Positions 18,446 to 26,884 of a DNA stretch of 64,000 nt are shown piece after piece. Numbering within the stretch: the stretch's first letter is position 1; each line of letters begins with the position of its first letter. The position numbers were made by a program, and so were the translations under genes. The notes under the pieces are model-generated. The model saw only the letters and a list, made by a program, of their open reading frames with translations. It was not told the origin of the DNA and made no database searches. The stretch is from an uncultured Alphaproteobacteria bacterium (GTDB taxonomy: Bacteria > Pseudomonadota > Alphaproteobacteria > Rhodospirillales > Rhodospirillaceae). The stretch spans positions 1 through 64,000 of the forward strand of contig CACGTM010000001.1 in the NCBI GenBank assembly GCA_902575965.1, in the 5' to 3' direction.

Positions 18446-20083
18446 ATGAAAAATGGAATATACACAAAAGATTTGGATAAAAATAAGGCAAATTTTGAGC
18501 CTTTAAGTCCTGTTTCATTTTTAAAACGAGCTGCAGAGGCATACCCAAGGAGAACAGCAATAGTTTATGGTTCTTTAAGGTATTCCTATAATGAGTTTTA
18601 TGAAAGATGTCGTCTTCTTGCCTCAGCTTTATCTAAAATTAATATAAAAGAGGGTGATACGGTTGCAATTATAGCCCCAAATATTCCTGCACATCTTGAA
18701 GTACATTATGCGGTTCCAATGTTAGGGGCTGTTTTAAACTCAATAAATACAAGGTTAGATGCTGACACTATTTCATTTATTTTAAACCATGGAGAAGCAA
18801 AGGTACTTATTGTCGATCAAGAGTTCTCGGGCCTAATAAGAAACGCATTAAAAAAAGTAGAAAATAAAATTAAAATTATTGAGATTGAAGATTTAGCTGT
18901 TACAAAGGAAGTAGTTTTAAGCGAATTAAAATATGAAAGTTTTTTAAAGACAGGTAGTAAAGATTTTTATCCAGAAATATTAGTTGATGAATGGCAAGCA
19001 ATTGCATTGAGTTATACCTCTGGAACCACAGGAAATCCAAAAGGTGTTGTAACACATCATCGAGGTGCATATCTTAATGCTATAGGAAATATGATGGCTT
19101 GGGGAATGGCTTCTTTTCCAACTTACCTTTGGACTCTCCCTATGTTTCACTGCAATGGCTGGTGTTTTCCATGGACAGTTACTGCTATGACAGGGACACA
19201 TGTATGCTTAAGAAAAGTTGAAACAGAAGTTATCTTTAACTTAATTAGGAATGAAAATATTTCTCATTTCTGTGGTGCTCCTACGGTTTTAAATATGTTA
19301 GTTAATGCTCCAGAGCATGAAAAAATTAACCTGCCAAAATCAGTAAAGGTTATGACCGCCGGTGCAGCACCCCCACCCGCAGTAATTTCAAGTATTGAAA
19401 ACCTTGGAATAGATATTACTCATGCATATGGCTTAACTGAGGTTTACGGTCCATGTGTAGTTTGTTCTTGGCACGATGAGTGGGATGTTTTGCCTGAAGA
19501 TGATAGGGCAGCTTTAAAAGCAAGGCAGGGAGTGAGATACCATGTTGTTGAGGGGTTAGAGGTCATGGATCCAGAAAAAATGTTGTCAGTACCAAATGAT
19601 GGCGAAACCATTGGAGAGGTAATGTTTAGAGGAAATGTTGTTATGAAGGGATACCTCAAAAACAATGAAGCAACTAAAGAAGCTTTGAAAGATGGATGGT
19701 TTCATTCTGGTGATCTTGCTGTAAAACATCCCGATAATTATATAGAAATTCGTGACAGGTCTAAAGATATAATTATTTCCGGAGGTGAAAATATATCAAC
19801 TATTGAAATTGAAGGAATTTTATTTAAGCACCCCTCAGTACTTGAAGCCGCTGTAGTTGCAAAACATGATGACCACTGGGGGGAAACTCCATGCGCTTTT
19901 GTAACTTTGAAAGAAGGTGCAGAAGTTTCCGAAAAGGATTTAATTGAATTTTGTAAGAGTAATATGGCAAAGTTTAAGATACCAAAGACAATTGTATTTG
20001 GTAGTCTGCCTAAAACATCAACAGGAAAAATCCAGAAATTCATATTGAGAGAGCAGGCTCAAGGGTTAGAAGATAGTATTTAA
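18446..20083 (+). CDS. Acyl-CoA synthetase (AMP-forming)
   Basis: Activates a carboxylic acid to its CoA thioester through an acyl-adenylate. The P-loop-like YTSGTTGNPKG is at residues 190-200, AYGLTEVYGP near 330, the GWFHSGDLA hinge region near 410 and the catalytic Lys in LPKTSTGKIQKF near the C-terminus. It is 545 residues long. The N-terminal LSPVSFLKRAAEAYPRRTAI and CNGWCFPW segments resemble the short- and medium-chain acyl-CoA synthetase branch that also includes methylmercaptopropionate-CoA ligases. The substrate cannot be fixed from sequence. Confidence 0.9.
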   Translation: MKNGIYTKDLDKNKANFEPLSPVSFLKRAAEAYPRRTAIVYGSLRYSYNEFYERCRLLASALSKINIKEGDTVAIIAPNIPAHLEVHYAVPMLGAVLNSINTRLDADTISFILNHGEAKVLIVDQEFSGLIRNALKKVENKIKIIEIEDLAVTKEVVLSELKYESFLKTGSKDFYPEILVDEWQAIALSYTSGTTGNPKGVVTHHRGAYLNAIGNMMAWGMASFPTYLWTLPMFHCNGWCFPWTVTAMTGTHVCLRKVETEVIFNLIRNENISHFCGAPTVLNMLVNAPEHEKINLPKSVKVMTAGAAPPPAVISSIENLGIDITHAYGLTEVYGPCVVCSWHDEWDVLPEDDRAALKARQGVRYHVVEGLEVMDPEKMLSVPNDGETIGEVMFRGNVVMKGYLKNNEATKEALKDGWFHSGDLAVKHPDNYIEIRDRSKDIIISGGENISTIEIEGILFKHPSVLEAAVVAKHDDHWGETPCAFVTLKEGAEVSEKDLIEFCKSNMAKFKIPKTIVFGSLPKTSTGKIQKFILREQAQGLEDSI

Positions 20084-20098
20084 AGCCTAAGAGAACTC

Positions 20099-20881
20099 CT
20101 ATAAATCCCAGTTTGGTTTCCTTTTTTCTACGAAAGCTGAAATTCCTTCTATACAATCATTTTCGAGCATATTTTTTGTCATTACTTCACTGGCATATTC
20201 ATAGCTCTGGCTAATTGGCTTTTCTAGTTGTTCATAGAAAGCTTTCTTACCAATTTCAATGATTCGTTTTGGTTTCTTAGCAATAATATTTGCAAGTTTC
20301 TCAACCTCACAGTCTAAACTATTTTTTTCTACCATTGAGTTGATTAGCCCAAATTGCACAGCAGACTCAGCAGTAATATTCTCACCCGTAAGAAGCATTT
20401 CTAATGATTTCTTTCTTGGAACAACTCTGCTTAATGCAACTGAGGGAGTGGAACAGAATAGTCCAATATTGACTCCTGGGGTTGCAAAGATACTTTCCTT
20501 TGAGGCAATTGCCAGATCGCAAGTTGCAACGAGTTGGCATCCTGCTGCTGTTGCAATTCCATCAACCTTAGCGACAACAGGAATTCTCAATTTAATAATT
20601 TCAATCATCATTTCAGAGCACTTCTCAAAGACTTTTTTTGTGAATTCAGAATTATTTAAAGATTTTAGCTCTTTTAAATCATGCCCTGAGCAAAACGCCG
20701 GCCCTCTTCCGCTAAGTATTACTACTTTAATATCATTATTCTCATTAATATCTTTTATTTCTCTTATCATTAATTCTATTAATTCAAGAGATAAAGCGTT
20801 TCTGGCTTTTGGTCTATTTAATATTAAGTTAGATATGCCATTTTTATCTTCTCTTAATATCAATGGTTCTGTATTTTGCAT
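20099..20881 (-). CDS. Enoyl-CoA hydratase/isomerase family protein
   Basis: Crotonase-fold protein of 260 residues. The oxyanion-hole segments are visible as GRGPAFCSGHDLKEL near residue 60 and VDGIATAAGCQLVATCDLAIA near 105. The SGHDLKE form is typical of the ECHDC3-like branch, whose reaction is poorly defined. The two catalytic Glu residues of true enoyl-CoA hydratases are not evident at the usual positions. It is the last gene of the eleven-gene leftward run, three bases after the VOC gene. Confidence 0.88.
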   Translation of the reverse strand: MQNTEPLILREDKNGISNLILNRPKARNALSLELIELMIREIKDINENNDIKVVILSGRGPAFCSGHDLKELKSLNNSEFTKKVFEKCSEMMIEIIKLRIPVVAKVDGIATAAGCQLVATCDLAIASKESIFATPGVNIGLFCSTPSVALSRVVPRKKSLEMLLTGENITAESAVQFGLINSMVEKNSLDCEVEKLANIIAKKPKRIIEIGKKAFYEQLEKPISQSYEYASEVMTKNMLENDCIEGISAFVEKRKPNWDL

Positions 20882-20884
20882 AAA

Positions 20885-21871
20885 CTATCTTTTTTCTTCA
20901 ATTAGCTCTGTTAATTCCCCGCATGGTCCCAGAAAAACACCGGATCTTTTTCCTTCATAAACATTAACAAGCTTATAAATGAAATTAACATCCAAATTAT
21001 CAATGTTATCAACACTAAAGGTTGTCATGGCAATTCCTGGTGGAAGTTGACCCTTAACCCTTTTTCTTGGGCCTGTATTACTTTTGTACTCATCCAGCTC
21101 AATACTATTTCCCTTTTCTCTTAGACGCATGAGTCCAAGGTTAAATAACTCATTTTCAGGTAAGTTTTGTAATTGAGAAATAAGACCACCCTTTGCCTGA
21201 AACCTATACCCAGTTTTTAAATTTACATTGAATAGGTTTGCGTAAAATGACTCCATTTCATTAATGTTAATTCCTGCAAGTATCATAATAAAAATTCTAC
21301 CAATATCTGATTTTGGTATTGGAAGATTTGATTTAGAACGGTCCCCTGTTTCACATGTCAGGTAAATTACTTCCTCAGCAGGGCCTATGTATTGTGAAGC
21401 TCTAATTGATGAATTACCTCCCATTAGGTTTGCAGGTCCTCCAATGTGTCTAAATTCTGAATGAAGCAATTCAGAATGAATTTTATCAACATCATCGCAT
21501 ATTATTTCAATAGCATTCCAACCCCAAGAGTTCATTGCTTTATAGGAAGGTACTGGATCAATCTCTACTGCCCTAATGAAAACATCTTCTTTACTTTGAG
21601 GTCTAAGCAACACATAGGGTTTCCCAGAGCTTAATGGAGACCCCCATGACAATGCCATTTCATCTGGAACTATAGACTCTTCGACTAATTCGTATTTAAG
21701 CCATTTAGAATAGTAGTTTTTAAAAGTATTTACATTAGGTGCACCAACTGTAGCCATTTTTATCCGGCTTGCTGAAGGAGCTTTATCATTTGTTTTTGCA
21801 TTTAAAGCAACTGGAGCCATGGCTACAAAACCTCCAAAGCTATTAATAAATTTCTTTCTTGTAATCATCAT
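20885..21871 (-). CDS. Exported double-VOC-domain protein (paralogue 3)
   Basis: The 328-residue product begins with a Tat-like leader: TRKKFINSFGG, then a hydrophobic stretch ending near ALNA, although it has RK rather than the usual RR. Two vicinal-oxygen-chelate (glyoxalase/dioxygenase-fold) modules follow, about residues 35-170 and 185-325. Shared features with the genes at 22374 and 23299 are Y--WL-YE near the start, P(Y)VLL-P-S-EDV(F)IR, WGWNA(I)E-I, P-P---IGR-FI-IL, PPG---TTF-VDN and the GELTELIEE ending. The reaction is unknown. Confidence 0.8.
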   Translation of the reverse strand: MMITRKKFINSFGGFVAMAPVALNAKTNDKAPSASRIKMATVGAPNVNTFKNYYSKWLKYELVEESIVPDEMALSWGSPLSSGKPYVLLRPQSKEDVFIRAVEIDPVPSYKAMNSWGWNAIEIICDDVDKIHSELLHSEFRHIGGPANLMGGNSSIRASQYIGPAEEVIYLTCETGDRSKSNLPIPKSDIGRIFIMILAGININEMESFYANLFNVNLKTGYRFQAKGGLISQLQNLPENELFNLGLMRLREKGNSIELDEYKSNTGPRKRVKGQLPPGIAMTTFSVDNIDNLDVNFIYKLVNVYEGKRSGVFLGPCGELTELIEEKR

Positions 21872-21893
21872 TAAGTCCTAGAATATAATACAC

Positions 21894-22355
21894 TTAATTA
21901 TTAACTATAGCCCTTACATTAATTTCCATCTTTAATTCTGGGATTGCAAGCGCACTTACTCCGATGACCATTGAGACAGGTTTATGCCCTGTTGGAAAAA
22001 AATCACGAACATCTTGATAAACTTGCTCAGGGTTAACCTTATCAAGGTCTACAATATAGATTTGTATTTCTATGACATCTTTTCTTGTTGCTCCAGCTGC
22101 ATTTAAAGCCAGTTCAATATTTTCCCATGTTAGCTTTGACTGTGCCTCAAGAGTTTCAGGTATAAACCCATCTGGTCTTAGGCCGGCCTTTCCTCCTAAT
22201 AAAATTAACTTTCCTTGACCCTCAATAGTAACTACCTGTGAATAACCTACAGGCTGGTCCAATCCTTCAGGATTCCATCTTTTTATATTTACTTCAGCAC
22301 TTTTTATTGATGTAGTTGTCATTATTATACCTATGATAATTAGATTCTTAAGCAT
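21894..22355 (-). CDS. Exported RidA/YjgF-family protein
   Basis: A 153-residue Rid protein preceded by a Sec-type leader (residues 1-19, basic then hydrophobic, ending near IKSAE). Rid proteins are usually cytoplasmic imine deaminases. This copy has the family core (VTIEGQGKLILLGGK, ALNAAGATRKDVIEIQIYIVD, FPTGHKPVSMVIGVSALA). At the position of the catalytic Arg of classical RidA it reads PVSMV, so imine hydrolysis by the standard mechanism is unlikely. It sits between the VOC paralogues, which points to a shared, probably periplasmic, substrate. Confidence 0.85.
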   Translation of the reverse strand: MLKNLIIIGIIMTTTSIKSAEVNIKRWNPEGLDQPVGYSQVVTIEGQGKLILLGGKAGLRPDGFIPETLEAQSKLTWENIELALNAAGATRKDVIEIQIYIVDLDKVNPEQVYQDVRDFFPTGHKPVSMVIGVSALAIPELKMEINVRAIVNN

Positions 22356-22373
22356 TTTTACCTCTAAATAAAT

Positions 22374-23285
22374 TTATTCCTCAATAAGCTCTATTAGTTC
22401 CCCCGTATAACCTTTTGCTGTTCTTGATCTTCTTCCATTATAGACAATTGAATTACTTTCTATGATATCTCCCACAAAATCTAAATTTAAATCATTAAGG
22501 CTGTCTACTGTGAAGGTTGCAGTTGAACAACCTGGAGGAAGTTGCCCTTTGTTACAAGGTCTTTTTCCAAATACTCTATCGTAACCATCATATTCTATAA
22601 AATTTCCAAGTGAAGAGAGTGCCATAAAGCCCATATCGTATATATGTCCTTTTGGAAGACTTTGAGCATTTGCTATAACTTCAATAGTAGTTTGCATGTC
22701 CTCTTCTCTTTCAAGTCCAAATTTTGAACAATAAAACTCCTGTACTTCATGTATTCCATTTGCTGCTAAAATCACTATGAATGGTCTTCCAACAAAAGCC
22801 CCAGGTTTTGGTAGTAAACTGTCTGGAGCTTTAACTTTGTCGCATGTGAGATATAAGATTTCTTTTGCTGGCCCTTCAACCTGCATTGCATGTATAAAAT
22901 CTAATTCGCCTCCAAGGCTCGCTGGGGGTCCAATTATTTTAAATGGACTTTCTTTTAATTTCTCATAAAGCTCATAAACATCTTCAATAATTAATTCAAA
23001 TGCATTCCATCCTAAAGATGTCATTGGTTTGTAATTTTTTACTTCGTCAATTTTACAAACACGAATAAATACATCTTCCTCACTAGAAGGCTGAAGTAAT
23101 AGATAGGGTTTATTTTTCATTAGGGGAGTGTTCCATGAGTTAGCAAGTGACTGCTCTACAAAACCCCTCTCGCAAACTTTGTAATCTAACCATTTAGTAT
23201 ACCACTCCTCTACTAGTTCAATATTGTTTGCTGCTATGGTATTGACTTTAATTCTTTTTAATAGCGGAGGGTTGATTTTATTCAT
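22374..23285 (-). CDS. Cytoplasmic double-VOC-domain protein (paralogue 2)
   Basis: A 303-residue protein with two VOC modules and the same landmarks as its two paralogues: WY-KWLDY, PYLLLQPSSEEDVFIR, LGWNAFELI, RPFIVILA, QLPPGCSTATFTVDSL and the ending GELIELIEE. Longer in-frame starts exist upstream, but they run into the preceding gene. The ATG used here has AGGA eight bases before it. Unlike the other two copies it has no leader peptide. It starts 13 bases after the upstream VOC stop. Confidence 0.8.
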   Translation of the reverse strand: MNKINPPLLKRIKVNTIAANNIELVEEWYTKWLDYKVCERGFVEQSLANSWNTPLMKNKPYLLLQPSSEEDVFIRVCKIDEVKNYKPMTSLGWNAFELIIEDVYELYEKLKESPFKIIGPPASLGGELDFIHAMQVEGPAKEILYLTCDKVKAPDSLLPKPGAFVGRPFIVILAANGIHEVQEFYCSKFGLEREEDMQTTIEVIANAQSLPKGHIYDMGFMALSSLGNFIEYDGYDRVFGKRPCNKGQLPPGCSTATFTVDSLNDLNLDFVGDIIESNSIVYNGRRSRTAKGYTGELIELIEE

Positions 23286-23298
23286 TAAAGTTATCCTG

Positions 23299-24282
23299 TT
23301 ATTTATTTTCCTCAATGAGTTCAAGAAGTTCACCTGCTGGTCCGACAACCGTAGCAGATCGTGACCCATATGAATTAATTGGTCTTGTAATATATTTTAG
23401 ATCTAAGTCATCGAGATTTTTTACGGTAATCGAGGTAATGGAAATACCAGGAGGAAGTTCATCAATATTCTGCATTCTTGGCCCCGTGTTATTACCATAA
23501 CCATCCAGCTCTAGGAGATTGCCATGTTCAGATAATGATAGAGTTGTAAGGGGCCTTTCACTATCAAGAGGTATTCCTTGTGCTTTATTGATGAGAGCTA
23601 TTGGTGAATTATTAATTTTTTTCTTTTGCATATTAAATTTCTCAGAATACCAATCTTGAAGTTTAAAAATATCGGGTCCCGCAACAACCATAATAAAAAC
23701 TCTTCCAATCTTTGATTTTGGCCTTGGTAGAGGGGATTTTCTATAGCTTCCAGTTTCTGTTGTGAAATATATAACATCTTCTTCTTTGCCTTGAACTTGC
23801 ATAGCTCTAATGCTTGGATAGTTTTTTAGGGCATCAGGTTCTCCAAGTATCTTAAAGGGAGAATTTTTAAAGTCTTCGTTAAGTCCATCTGGGTCTTCAC
23901 AAATTATTTCAATAGCATTCCATCCCCATGTAGTATTTGCAATATATTTTGGAGGTTGGTTTATTTTGATGAGGCGAATGTAAACGTCCTCTCCACTTGC
24001 TGGTTGCATAACTACATATGGCTGGCCCCCAGTTTTTTCTGCTCCCCAAGATAAAGCTAATTCAACTGGTACGGTTCCTCTTTCAATAGTTTCGTAGTAC
24101 AACCACTCATTATAGAGTTCTTCAGATTCTTCTAAATTCACAACACTAACAGTTGCCATTTTAAATCGAAGTAGTTTAGACAAGTTTTTTTCCTTAGAAT
24201 TAACAATGTTAGTCAAAAATAAACTTACTATAAAGAATAATAAACCAATACTTTTTTTCGAAGGGCAATAGATTTTATACAT
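23299..24282 (-). CDS. Exported double-VOC-domain protein (paralogue 1)
   Basis: The 327-residue product begins with a clear Sec signal (residues about 8-29, with a hydrophobic GLLFFIVSLFLTNIV core). Two VOC modules follow with the family landmarks seen in its paralogues: YNEWLYYE, QPYVVMQPASGEDVYIR, WGWNAIEII, KIGRVFIMVVAG, ELPPGISITSITV, ending GELLELIEE. Whether the His/Glu metal ligands of VOC dioxygenases are kept in both modules is not clear by eye. It lies between the second PuuE-like hydrolase and the cytoplasmic VOC gene. Confidence 0.8.
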   Translation of the reverse strand: MYKIYCPSKKSIGLLFFIVSLFLTNIVNSKEKNLSKLLRFKMATVSVVNLEESEELYNEWLYYETIERGTVPVELALSWGAEKTGGQPYVVMQPASGEDVYIRLIKINQPPKYIANTTWGWNAIEIICEDPDGLNEDFKNSPFKILGEPDALKNYPSIRAMQVQGKEEDVIYFTTETGSYRKSPLPRPKSKIGRVFIMVVAGPDIFKLQDWYSEKFNMQKKKINNSPIALINKAQGIPLDSERPLTTLSLSEHGNLLELDGYGNNTGPRMQNIDELPPGISITSITVKNLDDLDLKYITRPINSYGSRSATVVGPAGELLELIEENK

Positions 24283-24295
24283 TTCAGTCTCTTGG

Positions 24296-25216
24296 TTATT
24301 GTTTTTTTATTTCATTTAGTATTTCTATACCTGTAGCGTTCCAAGCAAATTCTCTATTATTTATCCATTCAAAAAGCTTATCTAGGTATTTTATTCGGTA
24401 ATGAAGCCCCATTATATATGGTGTTAGAATTATAGATAATACTCTTCCTCCGTATTGTTCGGACTCCTCATAAAGGGTAGTAAAAGCATCTTGAACTTGT
24501 TCCACAAATTCTTCTTCAGTTTGCTTTTTATCCATTATTATAGTTCTATCCCAAATTTCGCTTCCATGGGGCATAGCCCATATATTTCCAGCCTCACTAT
24601 TCATCTTATAGGGCATATCGTCATTGCACCAATCACACGTGTATTCAATACCATTTGACGCAAGATGCTTGCATGTATTCCAGCTTTCAGATTTAGCTGG
24701 GGACCACCAACCCAATACTTTCTGGTTTGAAATTTTTCTGAGTGTGTCCAAGCTTTCTTTAATTAAATCAGATTCTTTTTTATCATCCATTCCTCCATAA
24801 TGGATTTTGCCCATATCGACACCATGTCCAATAATTTCGTCATTTCTATCATTTATTTTTTTTATGATATAAGGATACCTCTTGGCAACAGAAGAATTTA
24901 CGGCTGCTGAGGCCTTAAGATTATGTTTTGATAAACATTTCCAAATTCTGCTTATGCCAACTCTATTTCCATAGTCACGGGTTGTGAAATGTCTAAGGTC
25001 TGGATATGGAGTTACCATTCCTCCTGGAGCTTTAAAAGGTTCTGATGGTTGATTTAGTGGAAAAAACTCTAAAGAGTAACTTATCCAAACAGCAACTCTA
25101 GCATTATTTGGCCAAATTATTTTTTTTCTTTTTTGTAAGATCGACCAGTCAAAAAAGTTATGGTCCATTCCATACATACGCTTTGGGTATTCTAAATATT
25201 CTTTTTCTAATGTCAT
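24296..25216 (-). CDS. Polysaccharide-deacetylase-fold hydrolase, PuuE-like (copy A)
   Basis: A 306-residue NodB/PuuE-fold protein without a signal peptide, so not a surface polysaccharide enzyme. The usual metal-binding Asp pair after strand 1 reads SYSLEFFPLN here. Other landmarks match allantoinase PuuE and cyclic-imide hydrolase relatives: RDYGNRVGISRIWKCL, AAVNSSVAKRYP, EIIGHGVDMGKIHYGG and LGWWSPAKSESWNT. A metal-independent amidohydrolase acting on a cyclic amide is plausible. It is a diverged tandem paralogue of the next gene upstream (25226-26137). Confidence 0.82.
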   Translation of the reverse strand: MTLEKEYLEYPKRMYGMDHNFFDWSILQKRKKIIWPNNARVAVWISYSLEFFPLNQPSEPFKAPGGMVTPYPDLRHFTTRDYGNRVGISRIWKCLSKHNLKASAAVNSSVAKRYPYIIKKINDRNDEIIGHGVDMGKIHYGGMDDKKESDLIKESLDTLRKISNQKVLGWWSPAKSESWNTCKHLASNGIEYTCDWCNDDMPYKMNSEAGNIWAMPHGSEIWDRTIIMDKKQTEEEFVEQVQDAFTTLYEESEQYGGRVLSIILTPYIMGLHYRIKYLDKLFEWINNREFAWNATGIEILNEIKKQ

Positions 25217-25225
25217 ATTTAACTC

Positions 25226-26137
25226 TTAATTTTGTTTTTTAATACTTTTTAAACAATCGTCGTAATAATTTTTATAATAATATTCTGCAATTTCACGACC
25301 CGTAGTAATCCAAACATCTTCCTTGCTATGAGATGTTATATAATCCAATGCTTCTTCAAAGCCTCTAATCCTATGAGGGTGACCTACTGCGTATGCATGA
25401 AGAGGGATGCACATTACAGTTCCGCATTCATCTCCTTCTTTGAGTAATTGATCAAATTGATCTTTTATCATTTGAGCATATCGTCGAGGAGTTCCAAGAT
25501 AAGAGTTGTAAACAATTATATCATTAATTTCCAATGAGTAAGGCATTGAGATAAGTTTCCCTTTTGATACATTTAAAGGCTGAGGTGTATCATCTTGAAA
25601 CAAATCACACGTGTAAAGAAATTCATACTCTGCCAGCAAATCAATAGTTTTTTCGGTGTGGGTTAATGCAGGTGCAAGATATCCAGCAAGTTTTTGCCCC
25701 GTAGCATTAAGAACTGATTCAATGCTATCTTCTAAAATAGCCCTTTCCTGTTGTTCGTTCATTTCATATGAATAACGAGTGTTGTATATGCCATGTGAAA
25801 AGAATTCCCATTTTCTATCTTTTGCTTCCTTTATTAGCTCTGGGTGATGATCTATCAGGGCTATGTTAAGTGATACTGACCCTCTTACGTTGTATTTATC
25901 CATAACCTCCATCATGCGCCAGTGTCCAGCTCTATTTCCATAGTCTCTACTTGAGTTTAATAAAACATCAGGGTGTATTCTTGGCCAAGCTTTTCTGAGT
26001 GGATTTACCGGTGGGTTAATTTCATAAAACTCAATATTAGGAGCTACCCAGAAGGCTACCTTTGCCCCGTTAGGCCATCTAATTTTGGGCCTACCTTCAT
26101 AAGCCCAGTAGTCGTAAAGTTTAAGGTCCTCTTTCAC
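25226..26137 (-). CDS. Polysaccharide-deacetylase-fold hydrolase, PuuE-like (copy B)
   Basis: A 303-residue paralogue of copy A. Shared points are WPNGAKVAFWVAPNIEFYEIN (NIEF replaces the NodB Asp pair), SSRDYGNRAGHWRMMEVMD, SLNIALIDHHPE, EFFSHGIYNTRYSYEM and KLAGYLAPALTHTEKT. There is no leader peptide. The HG motif and the YGNR/HWR segment are typical of the PuuE branch rather than chitin or peptidoglycan deacetylases. It starts 11 bases after the isochorismatase-type gene, so ring opening and side-chain amide hydrolysis may be consecutive steps. Confidence 0.82.
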   Translation of the reverse strand: MKEDLKLYDYWAYEGRPKIRWPNGAKVAFWVAPNIEFYEINPPVNPLRKAWPRIHPDVLLNSSRDYGNRAGHWRMMEVMDKYNVRGSVSLNIALIDHHPELIKEAKDRKWEFFSHGIYNTRYSYEMNEQQERAILEDSIESVLNATGQKLAGYLAPALTHTEKTIDLLAEYEFLYTCDLFQDDTPQPLNVSKGKLISMPYSLEINDIIVYNSYLGTPRRYAQMIKDQFDQLLKEGDECGTVMCIPLHAYAVGHPHRIRGFEEALDYITSHSKEDVWITTGREIAEYYYKNYYDDCLKSIKKQN

Positions 26138-26148
26138 TTTTTACTCCA

Positions 26149-26811
26149 TTAATTTTTACTTCTTAATAATTCCTTAATATAACTCACAGATTCTATGTCG
26201 GCGTATTTTAATGCAAGATCAGTTAGGTTTGCAAAATGATAGCTTTCATGTTTATCTGCAACACATTCTTCAATAACAATTGTTCTAAAGCTTCTTGACA
26301 AACTGTCTACAGCAGTGGCCCTTACACAGCCGGATGTGGAGCCACCCGTTAATAGTAATGTATCGACTTCATAATGTTTTAGGAGCATTTCAATATGGGT
26401 ACCAAAGAAAACGGATGGCATTCTCTTGTCTACAATATGATCTTGTTTTCTTATGTCTAACCTTTCATCAAGCTCAGATCTGGTAGATCCAAATTTGATG
26501 TTCTGTAAACTATCCTCTGTATCTGTTCTAGTCCCCCAGACACCAGCATCATCTCCAGAATCATGATAGGCAACATATGTCCAAATTACAGGCCAGTTTT
26601 TATTTCTAACTAAACCTGCTATTTCATTAACATAATCTATTTGTTTTGGATCGGTTTCGTATGCTGTTTTGAACAAGTCTTGTCTTGTGTAGGCTTTTTG
26701 AAGGTCGATGTTTATTAGAGCTGCCTTGTTACCAAAACCAAATTTTTTTCTTGCTGGGTTAGATTTCACTTCTTTGTAGATTTGTCGAGCCGTTTTGTTA
26801 GATAGTTCCAT
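26149..26811 (-). CDS. Isochorismatase-family cysteine amidohydrolase
   Basis: A 220-residue cysteine hydrolase with the Asp-Lys-Cys triad visible: Asp36 in NIDLQKAY, Lys129 in VDKRMPS and Cys162 in GSTSGCVRAT, where the cis-peptide precedes the nucleophile. The N-terminal extension before strand 1 and the TSGCVRA form resemble N-carbamoylsarcosine amidohydrolase and maleamate amidohydrolase rather than true isochorismatase. Its place between PuuE-like hydrolases and a hydratase/lyase set suits hydrolysis of a half-amide or carbamoyl compound. The substrate is inferred only. Confidence 0.88.
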   Translation of the reverse strand: MELSNKTARQIYKEVKSNPARKKFGFGNKAALINIDLQKAYTRQDLFKTAYETDPKQIDYVNEIAGLVRNKNWPVIWTYVAYHDSGDDAGVWGTRTDTEDSLQNIKFGSTRSELDERLDIRKQDHIVDKRMPSVFFGTHIEMLLKHYEVDTLLLTGGSTSGCVRATAVDSLSRSFRTIVIEECVADKHESYHFANLTDLALKYADIESVSYIKELLRSKN

Positions 26812-26884
26812 TTTTCATTTACCTCTTCAGTATAATAGTTACCTTAGGAAATATTTAGAGCATATTTTCATTTCAAATTTATGT

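Noticed and set aside
20259-20960. Open frame of 233 codons opposite the crotonase gene
   Set aside because: The antisense frame has no recognisable domain, and the leftward genes there match known families.
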